42,545 nt of DNA from Planctomycetaceae bacterium (lineage in GTDB: Bacteria > Planctomycetota > Planctomycetia > Planctomycetales > Planctomycetaceae). The DNA lies in assembly GCA_021732995.1 (NCBI GenBank), contig JAKFWA010000104.1, forward strand, positions 1 to 42,545, given 5' to 3'. The notes beneath the pieces are model-generated. The model saw nothing but the letters and a program-made list of their open reading frames with translations. It ran no database searches and had not been told where the DNA came from. Shown in pieces: positions 17,069 through 24,506 of this stretch (position 1 is its first letter; the number at the start of each line of letters is the position of its first letter). The translations under genes and the position numbers were made by a program.

Positions 17069-17380
17069 GTGGCGGATCGCGAATACTCCCGGTACCAGAA
17101 GAAGGTCATTCAGCGTTTCTATGACAACCGCGAACAGAATGACGAACAGCGTCTCAGCGAAATGATCGCCGACCTGTTTCTGGCGAACGACAAGAAGAAA
17201 GCCAAGCTCTGGGAACAGGCCGAAGAGATCATGAAGCGGCTCGGCGTCCCGGAGGCGCGGCTGGCGCATGTGTTGAAGCAGAAAGATCCCACCGTGCTGG
17301 CCTCCGTCGTGGAAGACATCCGCGCCGGCCACATCAAGCCGCCCAAGAAGGAAAAGCCAGCCACTCCAAAGGCTGAGTGA
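17069..17380 (+). CDS. Small helical protein of unknown function
   Basis: A 103-residue protein starting at GTG 17069 (AGGA eight nt upstream), reading VADREYSRYQKKVIQRFYDN. A longer start at ATG 17012 adds 19 residues that look unrelated to the rest. It is almost entirely charged amphipathic helix to about residue 70, followed by an EARLAHVLKQKDP segment and a lysine/proline-rich tail KPPKKEKPATPKAE. I do not recognise a named domain; the pattern suggests a small RNA-, ribosome- or protein-binding helix bundle. It lies upstream of the HD-GYP-like gene with 130 nt between. Confidence 0.72.
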   Translation: MADREYSRYQKKVIQRFYDNREQNDEQRLSEMIADLFLANDKKKAKLWEQAEEIMKRLGVPEARLAHVLKQKDPTVLASVVEDIRAGHIKPPKKEKPATPKAE

Positions 17381-17510
17381 TTTTCCTGAATGTAGTGAGG
17401 GATTGTCCAAATTCGTGACAGCGGGCGGCAATCCGACCCGCGCGATTGGCAAGAGCGACCTAGATTGCAGGCGGACTCCCCGAGCCCTCCCTTCTGCAGT
17501 CGATTCGTTC

Positions 17511-18860
17511 ATGACAACCGCTATAGCCCAACCTGATGCGCCAGCCGCCGAGACCGAACAAGTCTCGGTGGGCGTCGACGATTTGATCATCGGCCGGCCC
17601 ATCCAGCATCCCATTTACGACGAAAAAGGCACTCTGCTGCTGGCAGCGGGCACCGTGATCTCGTCGGAGTTCAAGCGCCTGCTGCGGCAGCACAAGCTGC
17701 CCGAGGTGTTAATCAGCAAAGAGGATGCGGCCCAGGTCGTGCTGGCTGCTGACATTCTGGAAAACACAGACGCGTTCTGCTTCCACACTGCGCTGACCAA
17801 AGAGTTCGACAAACTCATCGATGGCGGATTGCCTCCGGTTGCCAACACCGGCGCGGCGGTTCGCGACGGCATGGTGAGCCTCGGCAAGAACGGCTACGAC
17901 GCCAAGCAACGCGACCGGCTGGTTGAGAAGAACAAAGAAAACACCCGCGCCTTATCAGACATGATGCAGTCCGCGGCGGAAGGCGGCCGAGTGGACGGCG
18001 CCGTTGCGTCAGACGTCGCCAGCTACTGTCTCTACGAAATGCGATCGGATATCGAGAACGTGCTGACTTCCGAGATCGGCGCGTACGATGACGATTGCAT
18101 GTCAGCTCAAGCTCTGCAGACGTCGATGCTGGCGATGGCCATTGGTATCGAATTGGGACTTGATACTGATAATGTGAAAACTATAGGCACTGTCGGCCTG
18201 GTGCACGACTGGGGCATGATGAAAGTCCCCAAGCGTGTCCGTTCCGCGCCGCACCCGCTGAGTGCCGAAGATTATCACGAGATTCAGAAACATCCGATTT
18301 ACTCACTGGAGATGTTGCAGCAGGCGCAATCAATTCCGGGGCTTGTTTCTGTAATCTCCTACCAGATTCACGAACGACCGGACGGCAGCGGTTACCCGCG
18401 CGGACGATCGACACGCACGATTCATCAGTTTGCCCGTATCGTCGCCGTCGCTGATACGTACGTCGCGATGACCAACGCCCGCTACTGGCGCAAACCTTTT
18501 ATGGCATACGCGGCGATGGAGTGCATCCTGCGCGAGACTCAGCGCAAGCATCTGGATGCCACGGCCGTAAGGGCGTTGCTGCAGGTCTTGTCGCTGTTTC
18601 CGATCGGGAGCCTGGTGGCACTCACGGACGGCAGCGTGGCGCGGGTGATGCGCCGCAACGGAACACATTACACGTCACCGATTGTCTGTCTGCTGCAGGA
18701 TGCGCAGGGCCAGCGCGTCGATGCGGCCACCCAGAGCAGATACATCGATCTCAGTCAGTCAGAGTTGAAAGTTGCGCAGGCTCTGCCCACTCCGGGCAGG
18801 GAGGAAGTGCCACTTTCGGAGGCCATTTCGCTCCTGGGGTATCAAGATTCAATCTCCTGA
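17511..18860 (+). CDS. HD-GYP-like c-di-GMP signalling protein with altered metal ligands
   Basis: Residues 1-190 (from ATG 17511) hold an N-terminal region starting VGVDDLIIGRPIQHPIYDEKG, typical of planctomycete and other HD-GYP proteins. The HD-GYP core runs from about 195 to 400: HD at 232-233, HP at 261-262, IHERPDGSGYP at 286-296 and VAVADTYVAMT at 311-321. In catalytic HD-GYP enzymes, the helix before HD carries a histidine and the GYP block begins HHE. Here the helix ALQTSMLAMAIGIELG has no histidine, and HHE is IHE, so the usual metal site is incomplete. It may be a c-di-GMP receptor or a weak phosphodiesterase. A PilZ gene and a CheY-like gene follow on the same strand. An in-frame TTG at 17403 is a less likely start. 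Confidence 0.85.
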   Translation: MTTAIAQPDAPAAETEQVSVGVDDLIIGRPIQHPIYDEKGTLLLAAGTVISSEFKRLLRQHKLPEVLISKEDAAQVVLAADILENTDAFCFHTALTKEFDKLIDGGLPPVANTGAAVRDGMVSLGKNGYDAKQRDRLVEKNKENTRALSDMMQSAAEGGRVDGAVASDVASYCLYEMRSDIENVLTSEIGAYDDDCMSAQALQTSMLAMAIGIELGLDTDNVKTIGTVGLVHDWGMMKVPKRVRSAPHPLSAEDYHEIQKHPIYSLEMLQQAQSIPGLVSVISYQIHERPDGSGYPRGRSTRTIHQFARIVAVADTYVAMTNARYWRKPFMAYAAMECILRETQRKHLDATAVRALLQVLSLFPIGSLVALTDGSVARVMRRNGTHYTSPIVCLLQDAQGQRVDAATQSRYIDLSQSELKVAQALPTPGREEVPLSEAISLLGYQDSIS

Positions 18861-18881
18861 GAGCAGAGTTGGAACGAGTTC

Positions 18882-19286
18882 ATGCACTCTAAAACTGCCA
18901 ATACCGATCGAGACGAGAAGCTGGCTCAACAAGTCATCCAGATGTTGGACCGTTGGTCCGACAGACTTGATGGGCATCAGTCTCAAAAGCGTGAATCGCC
19001 GCGCCGGAAATATCAGGCGCGGATCACCGTCTTTGTTCCCGAAACAGCGGGTGTCGCCGGTGAATGCGCCGAGTCATCCAGCTTCGATGTCTGGTCGCGC
19101 AATTTGTCGCAATCAGGCATGTCATTTGTTTATCGCGGCCTGATCAAGGCGGACAAAATTGTGATTTGTCTCGATCCGGATCAAGGCGGCACACACTGGT
19201 ATCAAGCGCTGATCGTCCGACGGCGCCAGGTTCATAACGACTTCTGGGAATACGGCGTGAAATTCACGGGAGTTGCTCAGATCTGA
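18882..19286 (+). CDS. PilZ domain protein
   Basis: A 134-residue protein with a helical N-terminus (1-38) and a PilZ domain from about 40. The c-di-GMP-binding signature is seen as PRRKYQARITV (residues 40-50; the arginine spacing is slightly unlike the common RXXXR) and WSRNLSQSGMSFVYRG, containing the NXSXXG element at 74-79. PilZ proteins bind c-di-GMP and pass the signal to motility, polysaccharide or transcription machinery. It starts 21 nt after the HD-GYP-like gene, so both are probably on one transcript. That pairing supports a local c-di-GMP circuit. No effector gene is adjacent. Confidence 0.88.
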   Translation: MHSKTANTDRDEKLAQQVIQMLDRWSDRLDGHQSQKRESPRRKYQARITVFVPETAGVAGECAESSSFDVWSRNLSQSGMSFVYRGLIKADKIVICLDPDQGGTHWYQALIVRRRQVHNDFWEYGVKFTGVAQI

Positions 19287-19360
19287 CTTCGCAGGTTTTG
19301 CCTGTTGCTGGCGCTGCGGCAGATCACACCCTCACCCCCTCAAAGAAGTGGAGTGTTTCA

Positions 19361-19726
19361 ATGAAAGTTCTCGTTGTTGATGATTCCGAAATGACACGCA
19401 TGATCGCCAAGAAGACCCTGAAGTCGCTTGGTATTTCTGACTGTCTGGAAGCGCCGGATGGCGTCGAAGCGTTGAAGGTGTTCGAGGCTGAGAAGCCCGA
19501 TGTCGTCTTCAGCGACTGGAATATGCCGAATATGGACGGCCTGACGCTGCTGAAGGAAATTCGCACTCGCAACAAGGAAGTGCCAGTCATCATCGTGACC
19601 ACCGAAGGGTCACGCGGCAAGGTCGTGCAAGCGATCGCCGAAGGGGTCAGCGATTACCTCGTGAAGCCCTTCACACCCGTTGGCTTCCGTGACATGCTGA
19701 CCAAGTGGTGCAAGGTTACCGTCTAG
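19361..19726 (+). CDS. CheY-like single-domain response regulator
   Basis: A 121-residue stand-alone receiver domain. The acidic pair is D7-D8, the phosphoacceptor D52 lies in SDWNMPNMDG, the switch threonine T80-T81 in VTTEG and the lysine K102 in VKPF; all are intact, so phosphorylation is expected. ATG at 19361 has GGAG upstream. The reading frame is open to 19298 but lacks a better start. The gene follows the PilZ gene by 74 nt and is the last of the signalling run. A strong terminator lies downstream. The kinase is not in this window. SDWNMP is the wording common to CheY proteins that act on chemotaxis-type targets. Confidence 0.93.
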   Translation: MKVLVVDDSEMTRMIAKKTLKSLGISDCLEAPDGVEALKVFEAEKPDVVFSDWNMPNMDGLTLLKEIRTRNKEVPVIIVTTEGSRGKVVQAIAEGVSDYLVKPFTPVGFRDMLTKWCKVTV

Positions 19727-19776
19727 TCCGACTGGCAGACCGAGTTGCGAAAAAGCGTCGCCCGAACATACTCGGT

Positions 19777-19817
19777 CTCCTCGCCCCTTTGGGGAGAGGG
19801 GCCGGAGGTAAGGGGCG
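19777..19817. repeat. Dispersed CCTCGCCCC/GGGGAGAGGGG element
   Basis: The element contains CTCGCCCC-TTT-GGGGAG, then GGGGCCGGAGG and AAGGGGCG. A related copy with the CCCTCGCCCC and GGGGAGAGGGG arms lies at 42516-42544, and the first 20 nt of the window resemble its tail. It is placed between the CheY-like gene and the intrinsic terminator. This looks like a REP-type interspersed repeat. Confidence 0.65.
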
Positions 19818-19842
19818 ATCGTTATCTCAGCGATTAGTATCA

Positions 19843-19883
19843 ACATAAGGCCGAGCAATGACGTTGCTCGGCCTTATGTTTTT
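19843..19883 (+). terminator. Strong intrinsic terminator after the signalling genes
   Basis: ACATAAGGCCGAGCAA (19843-19858) and its exact complement (19864-19879) form a 16-bp perfect stem with a 5-nt TGACG loop, followed by five Ts. This is a textbook rho-independent terminator for the plus-strand HD-GYP/PilZ/CheY run. The right end lies at the stop region of the convergent minus-strand gene. No T-tract exists in the minus direction. Confidence 0.9.
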
Positions 19884-20554
19884 GGACAGGACAACTGCAC
19901 CAGTTCGTCCTTATTGGCTTGGACGATGGCCGCGAGAACGAGCCCGCCGAGCAGCCATGTGCTGGCGTCGTACGCGACGCAGAAGAGTTGATAATCCAGC
20001 GGATAGTGCATCCAGATCACCTGCCGGATTTCCACCCACAGCCCCGAGAACAATCCGAGCGATACCGCGAAGGTCGCCCGCGAGCCAAAGCAGCACAGCG
20101 TTGCCCGCAACCAGACGAGCATTGCTGCGACGAACAGGTTGCAAACCAGGTTGTGCAGAAAGCCCATGCCTAAAACGGCCGGAGACATCGGCTCGATGCC
20201 CGACTGGCGATACATGATCTGCACGACGGGTCCCTGCCGATGCCGCTGCATGAAGGGCGAGTTTGGATCGTCAGCGCGATCCTGAGCTTCGTCGGGCGAA
20301 GGCAACCAATACGCACCGTCTGCTGTCAGTTGCGTCTTGAGAACGTCCGTCACTGCGATCTGATTGTCTGTCGGCAAAGACCGGGTCACCGCGAACTGAT
20401 TCGGCAGCAGCATCCAGAAGACGGCACCCCACACGAACATGACCACGGATGCCAAGACTGCACCAAGCACGACGCGCAGGGCCATGAGGAAGGTTCCCGA
20501 TTGAGGTCCGGTTTCGAAGTGCGCCGCTAGCAGCAGGTCCATTCGCCGTCGCAA
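19874..20554 (-). CDS. Multi-pass membrane protein of unknown function
   Basis: The 226-residue reading frame has hydrophobic segments at about residues 25-50 (ALRVVLGAVLASVVMFVWGAVF), 125-150, 160-175 and 195-212. Between the first and second lies a polar loop of about 70 residues that begins LPNQFAVTRSL and would face the outside. No named family is recognised, though the layout (one helix, a large loop, three helices) is consistent. The start is uncertain: ATG at 20485, giving MALRVVLG, is as likely as the longer forms because it places the first helix at the N-terminus. It is encoded next to a phosphoesterase gene, 13 nt apart, on the same strand. Confidence 0.65.
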   Translation of the reverse strand: MRRRMDLLLAAHFETGPQSGTFLMALRVVLGAVLASVVMFVWGAVFWMLLPNQFAVTRSLPTDNQIAVTDVLKTQLTADGAYWLPSPDEAQDRADDPNSPFMQRHRQGPVVQIMYRQSGIEPMSPAVLGMGFLHNLVCNLFVAAMLVWLRATLCCFGSRATFAVSLGLFSGLWVEIRQVIWMHYPLDYQLFCVAYDASTWLLGGLVLAAIVQANKDELVQLSCPKT

Positions 20555-20567
20555 TCACTCAGCCACG

Positions 20568-21245
20568 CTATTCCGCCAGATGACGATAGCGGAAGTCTCC
20601 AGATTGTCGCGTCTGCCAATACTCGCCCGTGTCGATATCCAAGCAGGTCAGCCACCCGCCGCCGTAGACCCAGGTGTCAATGCAGATGGTGTGACGGAGA
20701 TCCAGTGGCCGGCCATTTTTCTGCGCGGTGTGTCCGCAGATAACAGTCTTACCCGAGCAATGCGGGCCCAGGTCTTTCAGCTTCGACCAGTACAGGGTTT
20801 CGTCCGATTGCTCAGACAGCGGCTTCTTCGGATCGACGGTGGCATGTACGAAGATGTGCTGCTCGGTTTCGTAGTATTTGACGCAGTCGTCGTCGATGAA
20901 GTTGAAGTGCTCATACGGCACGTCGTCCAGCGTCGCGATCACTCCGTCCTGGCCGTACGACATCAACGTCTGCACGCCGCCCACCGAGATCCAGATGTCG
21001 CGTTCCTGGGAGTTGTACGGCGCTGCCGCGAACATCACATCGTGATTGCCACGTAGGGAAACCATGCGTGAGCCGCGATGTCGTTCGATGAGCCAGTCCA
21101 GCACGCCCTTGCTGTCGGGACCGCGATCCACGTAGTCGCCCAGCGTGATCAGAAAGTCGTCGTCACGAATGGGAACGACCTCGATCATCCTCTTCAGCGC
21201 GGCGAGTGAGCCGTGAATGTCCCCAATCGCCAGAGTGCGCGACAT
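20568..21245 (-). CDS. PPP-family metallophosphoesterase
   Basis: The 225-residue protein has all three PPP signature motifs: GDIHG (8-12), GDYVDRG (36-42) and RGNHD (65-69), plus later metal histidines in FVHATVDP and VICGHTAQ. It is therefore a dinuclear-metal phosphoesterase of the bacterial serine/threonine phosphatase or ApaH/PrpE-like type. The substrate may be a phosphoprotein or a diadenosine polyphosphate; the small size and lack of extra domains fit both. The start ATG at 21245 yields MSRTLAIGDIHG, the expected compact N-terminus. It ends 3 nt upstream of the beta-helix gene in the genome order and is likely co-transcribed with it. Confidence 0.9.
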   Translation of the reverse strand: MSRTLAIGDIHGSLAALKRMIEVVPIRDDDFLITLGDYVDRGPDSKGVLDWLIERHRGSRMVSLRGNHDVMFAAAPYNSQERDIWISVGGVQTLMSYGQDGVIATLDDVPYEHFNFIDDDCVKYYETEQHIFVHATVDPKKPLSEQSDETLYWSKLKDLGPHCSGKTVICGHTAQKNGRPLDLRHTICIDTWVYGGGWLTCLDIDTGEYWQTRQSGDFRYRHLAE

Positions 21246-21248
21246 CGA

Positions 21249-22127
21249 CTACTTCCTTGCCTGAAGTTCCGTCGGTTCGACATCGAAATTGCTGTCAATG
21301 ACTTCAGCCAGTCCCAGTTCCTGAATGAGCAGCGAGTGCTCGCGATTACCCTTCGTGCTGCTGTCCGTCAGACGAACTTCTGCCGAACCACCAACCGCCA
21401 GGCCCGCGCGACCGTTCTCCACCAGTTGCACACGATCCAGTTGCACCGTCCTGGCCAGATCGTGGACGTTCACGCCATCCAGGCGGAAGTGCCGAATGGT
21501 GAGATCAGAAACTCGCACGTGCTTCGCGGCATAAATGGTAATACCGCAGTCATGTGAACCGACGCCCAACGGAAGCTGGCGCGGATCGACATACGGCGGT
21601 GTCCGGAGATAGATACGACTTTTCCAGGCGCACCACTGGTTCGGTTCTAATTCCGGCAATTCGGTCCAGGTTTCGCCTTCCGCAGGCTTCAGCTCCGACA
21701 GCAGGTTTTCGCCGCTGATCAGCACATAATGCCCCTTTCGCCAGGGCTTCAGCATCCACAGGTCTTTGCCGACTTCGCGCCAGGCGCCTTCGGGGATGCC
21801 AATCGCACCGGACAGCACTGCGCCGTTGCCCTGAATCTCAAACGGTCGCTCGGCCACACCGCTGAAACGCGAACCGACCAGACTGATCGATTCAAAGTAG
21901 GGCATGCCCGTGTTGGCCAGCGAGATCGTGTCGGACGCCTCAACCAGTTGCATCGCCCGGCGGATCGTCTTTACAGGGCCCGTCGCTTTGTCCTCGGCCT
22001 TGTCGACTCGGCCATCGCTGGCGTCCTGCCCCACGCGGTTGTTGACGTAGATCACCTTGGCCTGCGCCGCTGATGACGTCAGCACCAGGCTCAACAACGA
22101 GAAGCAGACGACACGAAGGCGTGCCAT
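21249..22127 (-). CDS. Secreted parallel beta-helix protein
   Basis: The 292-residue protein has a signal peptide over about residues 1-23, with AQA before the likely cut. It then reads VIYVNNRVGQDASDG and GPVKTIRRAMQLVEASDTISL, the start wording of right-handed beta-helix (pectate-lyase-like) proteins in which a short solenoid is entered after the mature N-terminus. Later residues 205-280 show repeated strand turns: VRVSDLTIRHFRLDGVNV, VQLDRVQLVENGRAGL, VRLTDSSTKGNREHSL. Such proteins bind or cleave polysaccharides, but the catalytic residues cannot be assigned. The start at 22127 is ATG. The gene follows the 2-hydroxyacid dehydrogenase by 133 nt and precedes the phosphoesterase by 3 nt. Confidence 0.82.
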   Translation of the reverse strand: MARLRVVCFSLLSLVLTSSAAQAKVIYVNNRVGQDASDGRVDKAEDKATGPVKTIRRAMQLVEASDTISLANTGMPYFESISLVGSRFSGVAERPFEIQGNGAVLSGAIGIPEGAWREVGKDLWMLKPWRKGHYVLISGENLLSELKPAEGETWTELPELEPNQWCAWKSRIYLRTPPYVDPRQLPLGVGSHDCGITIYAAKHVRVSDLTIRHFRLDGVNVHDLARTVQLDRVQLVENGRAGLAVGGSAEVRLTDSSTKGNREHSLLIQELGLAEVIDSNFDVEPTELQARK

Positions 22128-22260
22128 AGTTCGCTCCGAAACGCCGCAGATGAAGTCGCAGGAAGAACGCGGAGAATTGTCGGCGCAACAGGCGACAATA
22201 CGCCACTTCAGACATCGGCCAGTGCGAAGCGGGACTCTGAGCCGACGTCAGATTCCGGGG

Positions 22261-23208
22261 TCAGTTCGAGTGGACCTGGTACGGCAATGCTTGTCCGGCA
22301 AGGCCTGCCGCCAGATTCTCGACGGTCATCTCGATCATGCGGCGTCGGGTCTTGTGCGCGGCACTCCCCAGATGCGGCGCAATCACCAGATTCGACAATT
22401 TCAGCAGCGGATGATCGCGCGGCAGTGGCTCCGGGTCTGTGACGTCTAAGGCCGCGCTGCGGATTCGTCCGGCTTTGAGGATTTCGTAGAGATCACTCGT
22501 CACAACGACCGGACCGCGTGCCATGTTGATCAGCGTCGCCGTCGGCTTCATCAACTCCAGCTCGCGCTTACCAATCAAGCCCGTGGTGTCCTTCGTCAAC
22601 GGACAGTTCAGCGCGACGAAGTCAGATTCGCGCAGCAGATCATCCAGCGAACGATACTGAGCTCCATAGTCACGCTCAGCCGCTTCGTCGCGCTTGCGAT
22701 TGTGATACAGCAGCGGCATATCGAACGCGCGAGCCCGTTTCGCCACCTGCTTGCCGATCCGTCCCATGCCGACGATGCCCAGAGTGCACGTGCTGACTTC
22801 GTGACCGATCATGATCGATGGGTCATAGTGCACGAACTCGGGACCGCGCGCGAATGCGTCACCAGTCACGATGTTGCGCGCCGACGCCAGCAGCAGCGCC
22901 ATCGTCATGTCGGCCGTTGCGGCATCCAGACAACCGGGAGTGTTGCCGACGGGAATGTTGCGAGCCTTCGCCGCCGCGACATCAATGTGGTCCACACCGA
23001 CGCCGTGATTGCTGACGATCTTCATGTGCGGCATGCGATCCATCAGCGGACCGTCCACGCGAGGGTGACCGTAAGTGATCACGCCCACGCAGGTCGCTAA
23101 CGCTTCGGAACCTTCCGACGTGTCCCATTCGTAGACTCGATAACCGTTGCCCAGCAGGTCCAGCAGCGGTTGCGGAAGTCCGTCGCCCATGATTGGTATC
23201 GCCGACAT
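22261..23208 (-). CDS. D-isomer-specific 2-hydroxyacid dehydrogenase
   Basis: This 315-residue NAD(P)-dependent enzyme has the Rossmann motif GIVGMGRIG (residues 144-152) and the catalytic triad of the family: R231 in NMARGPVV, E260 in TDPEPLP and H279 in IAPHLGSA. NHGVGVDHID (68-77) and TDPEPL are typical of glyoxylate/hydroxypyruvate reductases and D-glycerate dehydrogenases. It would reduce glyoxylate or hydroxypyruvate, or act on another small 2-oxo acid; the preference cannot be read from the sequence. ATG at 23208 follows an AGGAGCC-like site. It stands alone, divergent from the M14 peptidase gene, and 133 nt upstream of the beta-helix gene. Confidence 0.9.
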   Translation of the reverse strand: MSAIPIMGDGLPQPLLDLLGNGYRVYEWDTSEGSEALATCVGVITYGHPRVDGPLMDRMPHMKIVSNHGVGVDHIDVAAAKARNIPVGNTPGCLDAATADMTMALLLASARNIVTGDAFARGPEFVHYDPSIMIGHEVSTCTLGIVGMGRIGKQVAKRARAFDMPLLYHNRKRDEAAERDYGAQYRSLDDLLRESDFVALNCPLTKDTTGLIGKRELELMKPTATLINMARGPVVVTSDLYEILKAGRIRSAALDVTDPEPLPRDHPLLKLSNLVIAPHLGSAAHKTRRRMIEMTVENLAAGLAGQALPYQVHSN

Positions 23209-23419
23209 TGAAAGGCTCCTGAAGGTGCAAGGTCATCAGAGGAAACGAAAAACGCCCGAGGCGGCATTCCTGATCCAGCCCGCAAAGTCGGACAGTATGG
23301 GTGAATCAGCGCGCGGTCGAATGACGAAACATATTGTCGTCTCAGCCGGGTGAAAGCGTGTCTCGACTTGGAGCCGGCACCACCGGGCATTCCCGGTCTC
23401 TTGCGAACAGAGTTTTCTT

Positions 23420-24337
23420 ATGGCGTTGCTGTCGCGACCACAACGAATGCCGCTGGTCGTGGCAATCCTGGCAACCATTACCGGTTGTTCCGGCACGTCG
23501 CGCTGCTGGAACCCCCTCCGTCAAAGTGCCGCTCCGCACTGCACATCCACGCTGCCGCCATCCCTGGCCTTGCGCGTCAGTCCGCAGCCGCTGCCTCCCA
23601 TTACCGAACCGGTCGTTCCGCCACGTCCGCTGACGACAGTTGAGAAACTCAAAGCCGCCGGACCCAAATGGTCCACGATCGGCGAGTCCGTCGAAGAACG
23701 TCCGATCGAGGCGACCGCTATCGGAACCGGACCGCGGCGCATTCTGTTCATCGGCGGCATTCACGGCGATGAGCCCGAAGGCTTGCCCGTGATGGAATGG
23801 TTCACGGAAGAGATGTGGAACGACGCGTCGCTGACCAGCGGCACGACGGTGGTCGTCGTGAAGAACCTGAACCCGGACGGCACCGCCGGCAAGACGCGCG
23901 GCAATAAGCACGGAGTCGACCTGAACCGCAACTTCCCGGCGAAGAACTGGGAGTCCACCGTCAAGACGCCGCGCTTCAATCCCGGGCCGCATCCCGAAAG
24001 CGAACCGGAAACGCGAGTTGCCGTGCAACTGATCCGCGAGTTCGAGCCGCACCGCATCCTCGTGATGCACGCGACTGTCGGTCGTCCGATGAATAACTAC
24101 GACGGCCCCGCGAAGGCACTGGCCCGTCGCATGAGCCAGTTCAACAAGTACGCCGTCACCGAAACGATCGGCTACCCGACCCCCGGCTCGCTGGGCAACT
24201 GGGCCGGCAACGATCTGCAGATCCCGATCATCACGCTCGAGTTCCCCCGCAAGGTCAGCCCCGACCGCGCCTGGGAAACCAACAAAATCGCCCTGCGCCA
24301 AATGCTCGCCGAAGGCGAAGACGATGAAGCCCAATAG
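23420..24337 (+). CDS. Lipoprotein M14-family zinc carboxypeptidase
   Basis: The 305-residue protein has a signal sequence with lipobox ITGC, giving a lipidated C23. The mature N-terminal 50 residues are proline-rich. The catalytic domain has H115 and E118 in GGIHGDEPEG (zinc ligands), NRN at 169-171 in GVDLNRNFP, the third ligand H217 in ILVMHA and the catalytic E274 in ITLEFPR. The layout matches MpaA-type murein peptide amidases, which remove gamma-D-Glu-linked residues from peptidoglycan peptides. It would act at the outer face of a membrane. Planctomycetes make peptidoglycan in thin form, so a cell-wall role is possible. The start at 23420 is ATG. It lies 211 nt from the divergent dehydrogenase gene. 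Confidence 0.87.
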   Translation: MALLSRPQRMPLVVAILATITGCSGTSRCWNPLRQSAAPHCTSTLPPSLALRVSPQPLPPITEPVVPPRPLTTVEKLKAAGPKWSTIGESVEERPIEATAIGTGPRRILFIGGIHGDEPEGLPVMEWFTEEMWNDASLTSGTTVVVVKNLNPDGTAGKTRGNKHGVDLNRNFPAKNWESTVKTPRFNPGPHPESEPETRVAVQLIREFEPHRILVMHATVGRPMNNYDGPAKALARRMSQFNKYAVTETIGYPTPGSLGNWAGNDLQIPIITLEFPRKVSPDRAWETNKIALRQMLAEGEDDEAQ

Positions 24338-24506
24338 GACCGCTCAAAGAATCGCGGTCAGGTGATACCAATCGCACCGACCTTGCCGGTTTTGCACATC
24401 GTTCTTTCGTTGAGTTCCACTTCGTCGCAGATTCATTCGACACAGTCCGAGCTAGGTTTCAGACGGCATTTTCTGACCGTCTTTCTCCAACCGCCGAGGC
24501 TGCTCG

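Noticed and set aside
23342-24334. 330-codon minus-strand open frame opposite the M14 peptidase
   Set aside because: The plus-strand protein has complete catalytic residues and a lipobox; the antisense frame has no recognisable motif.
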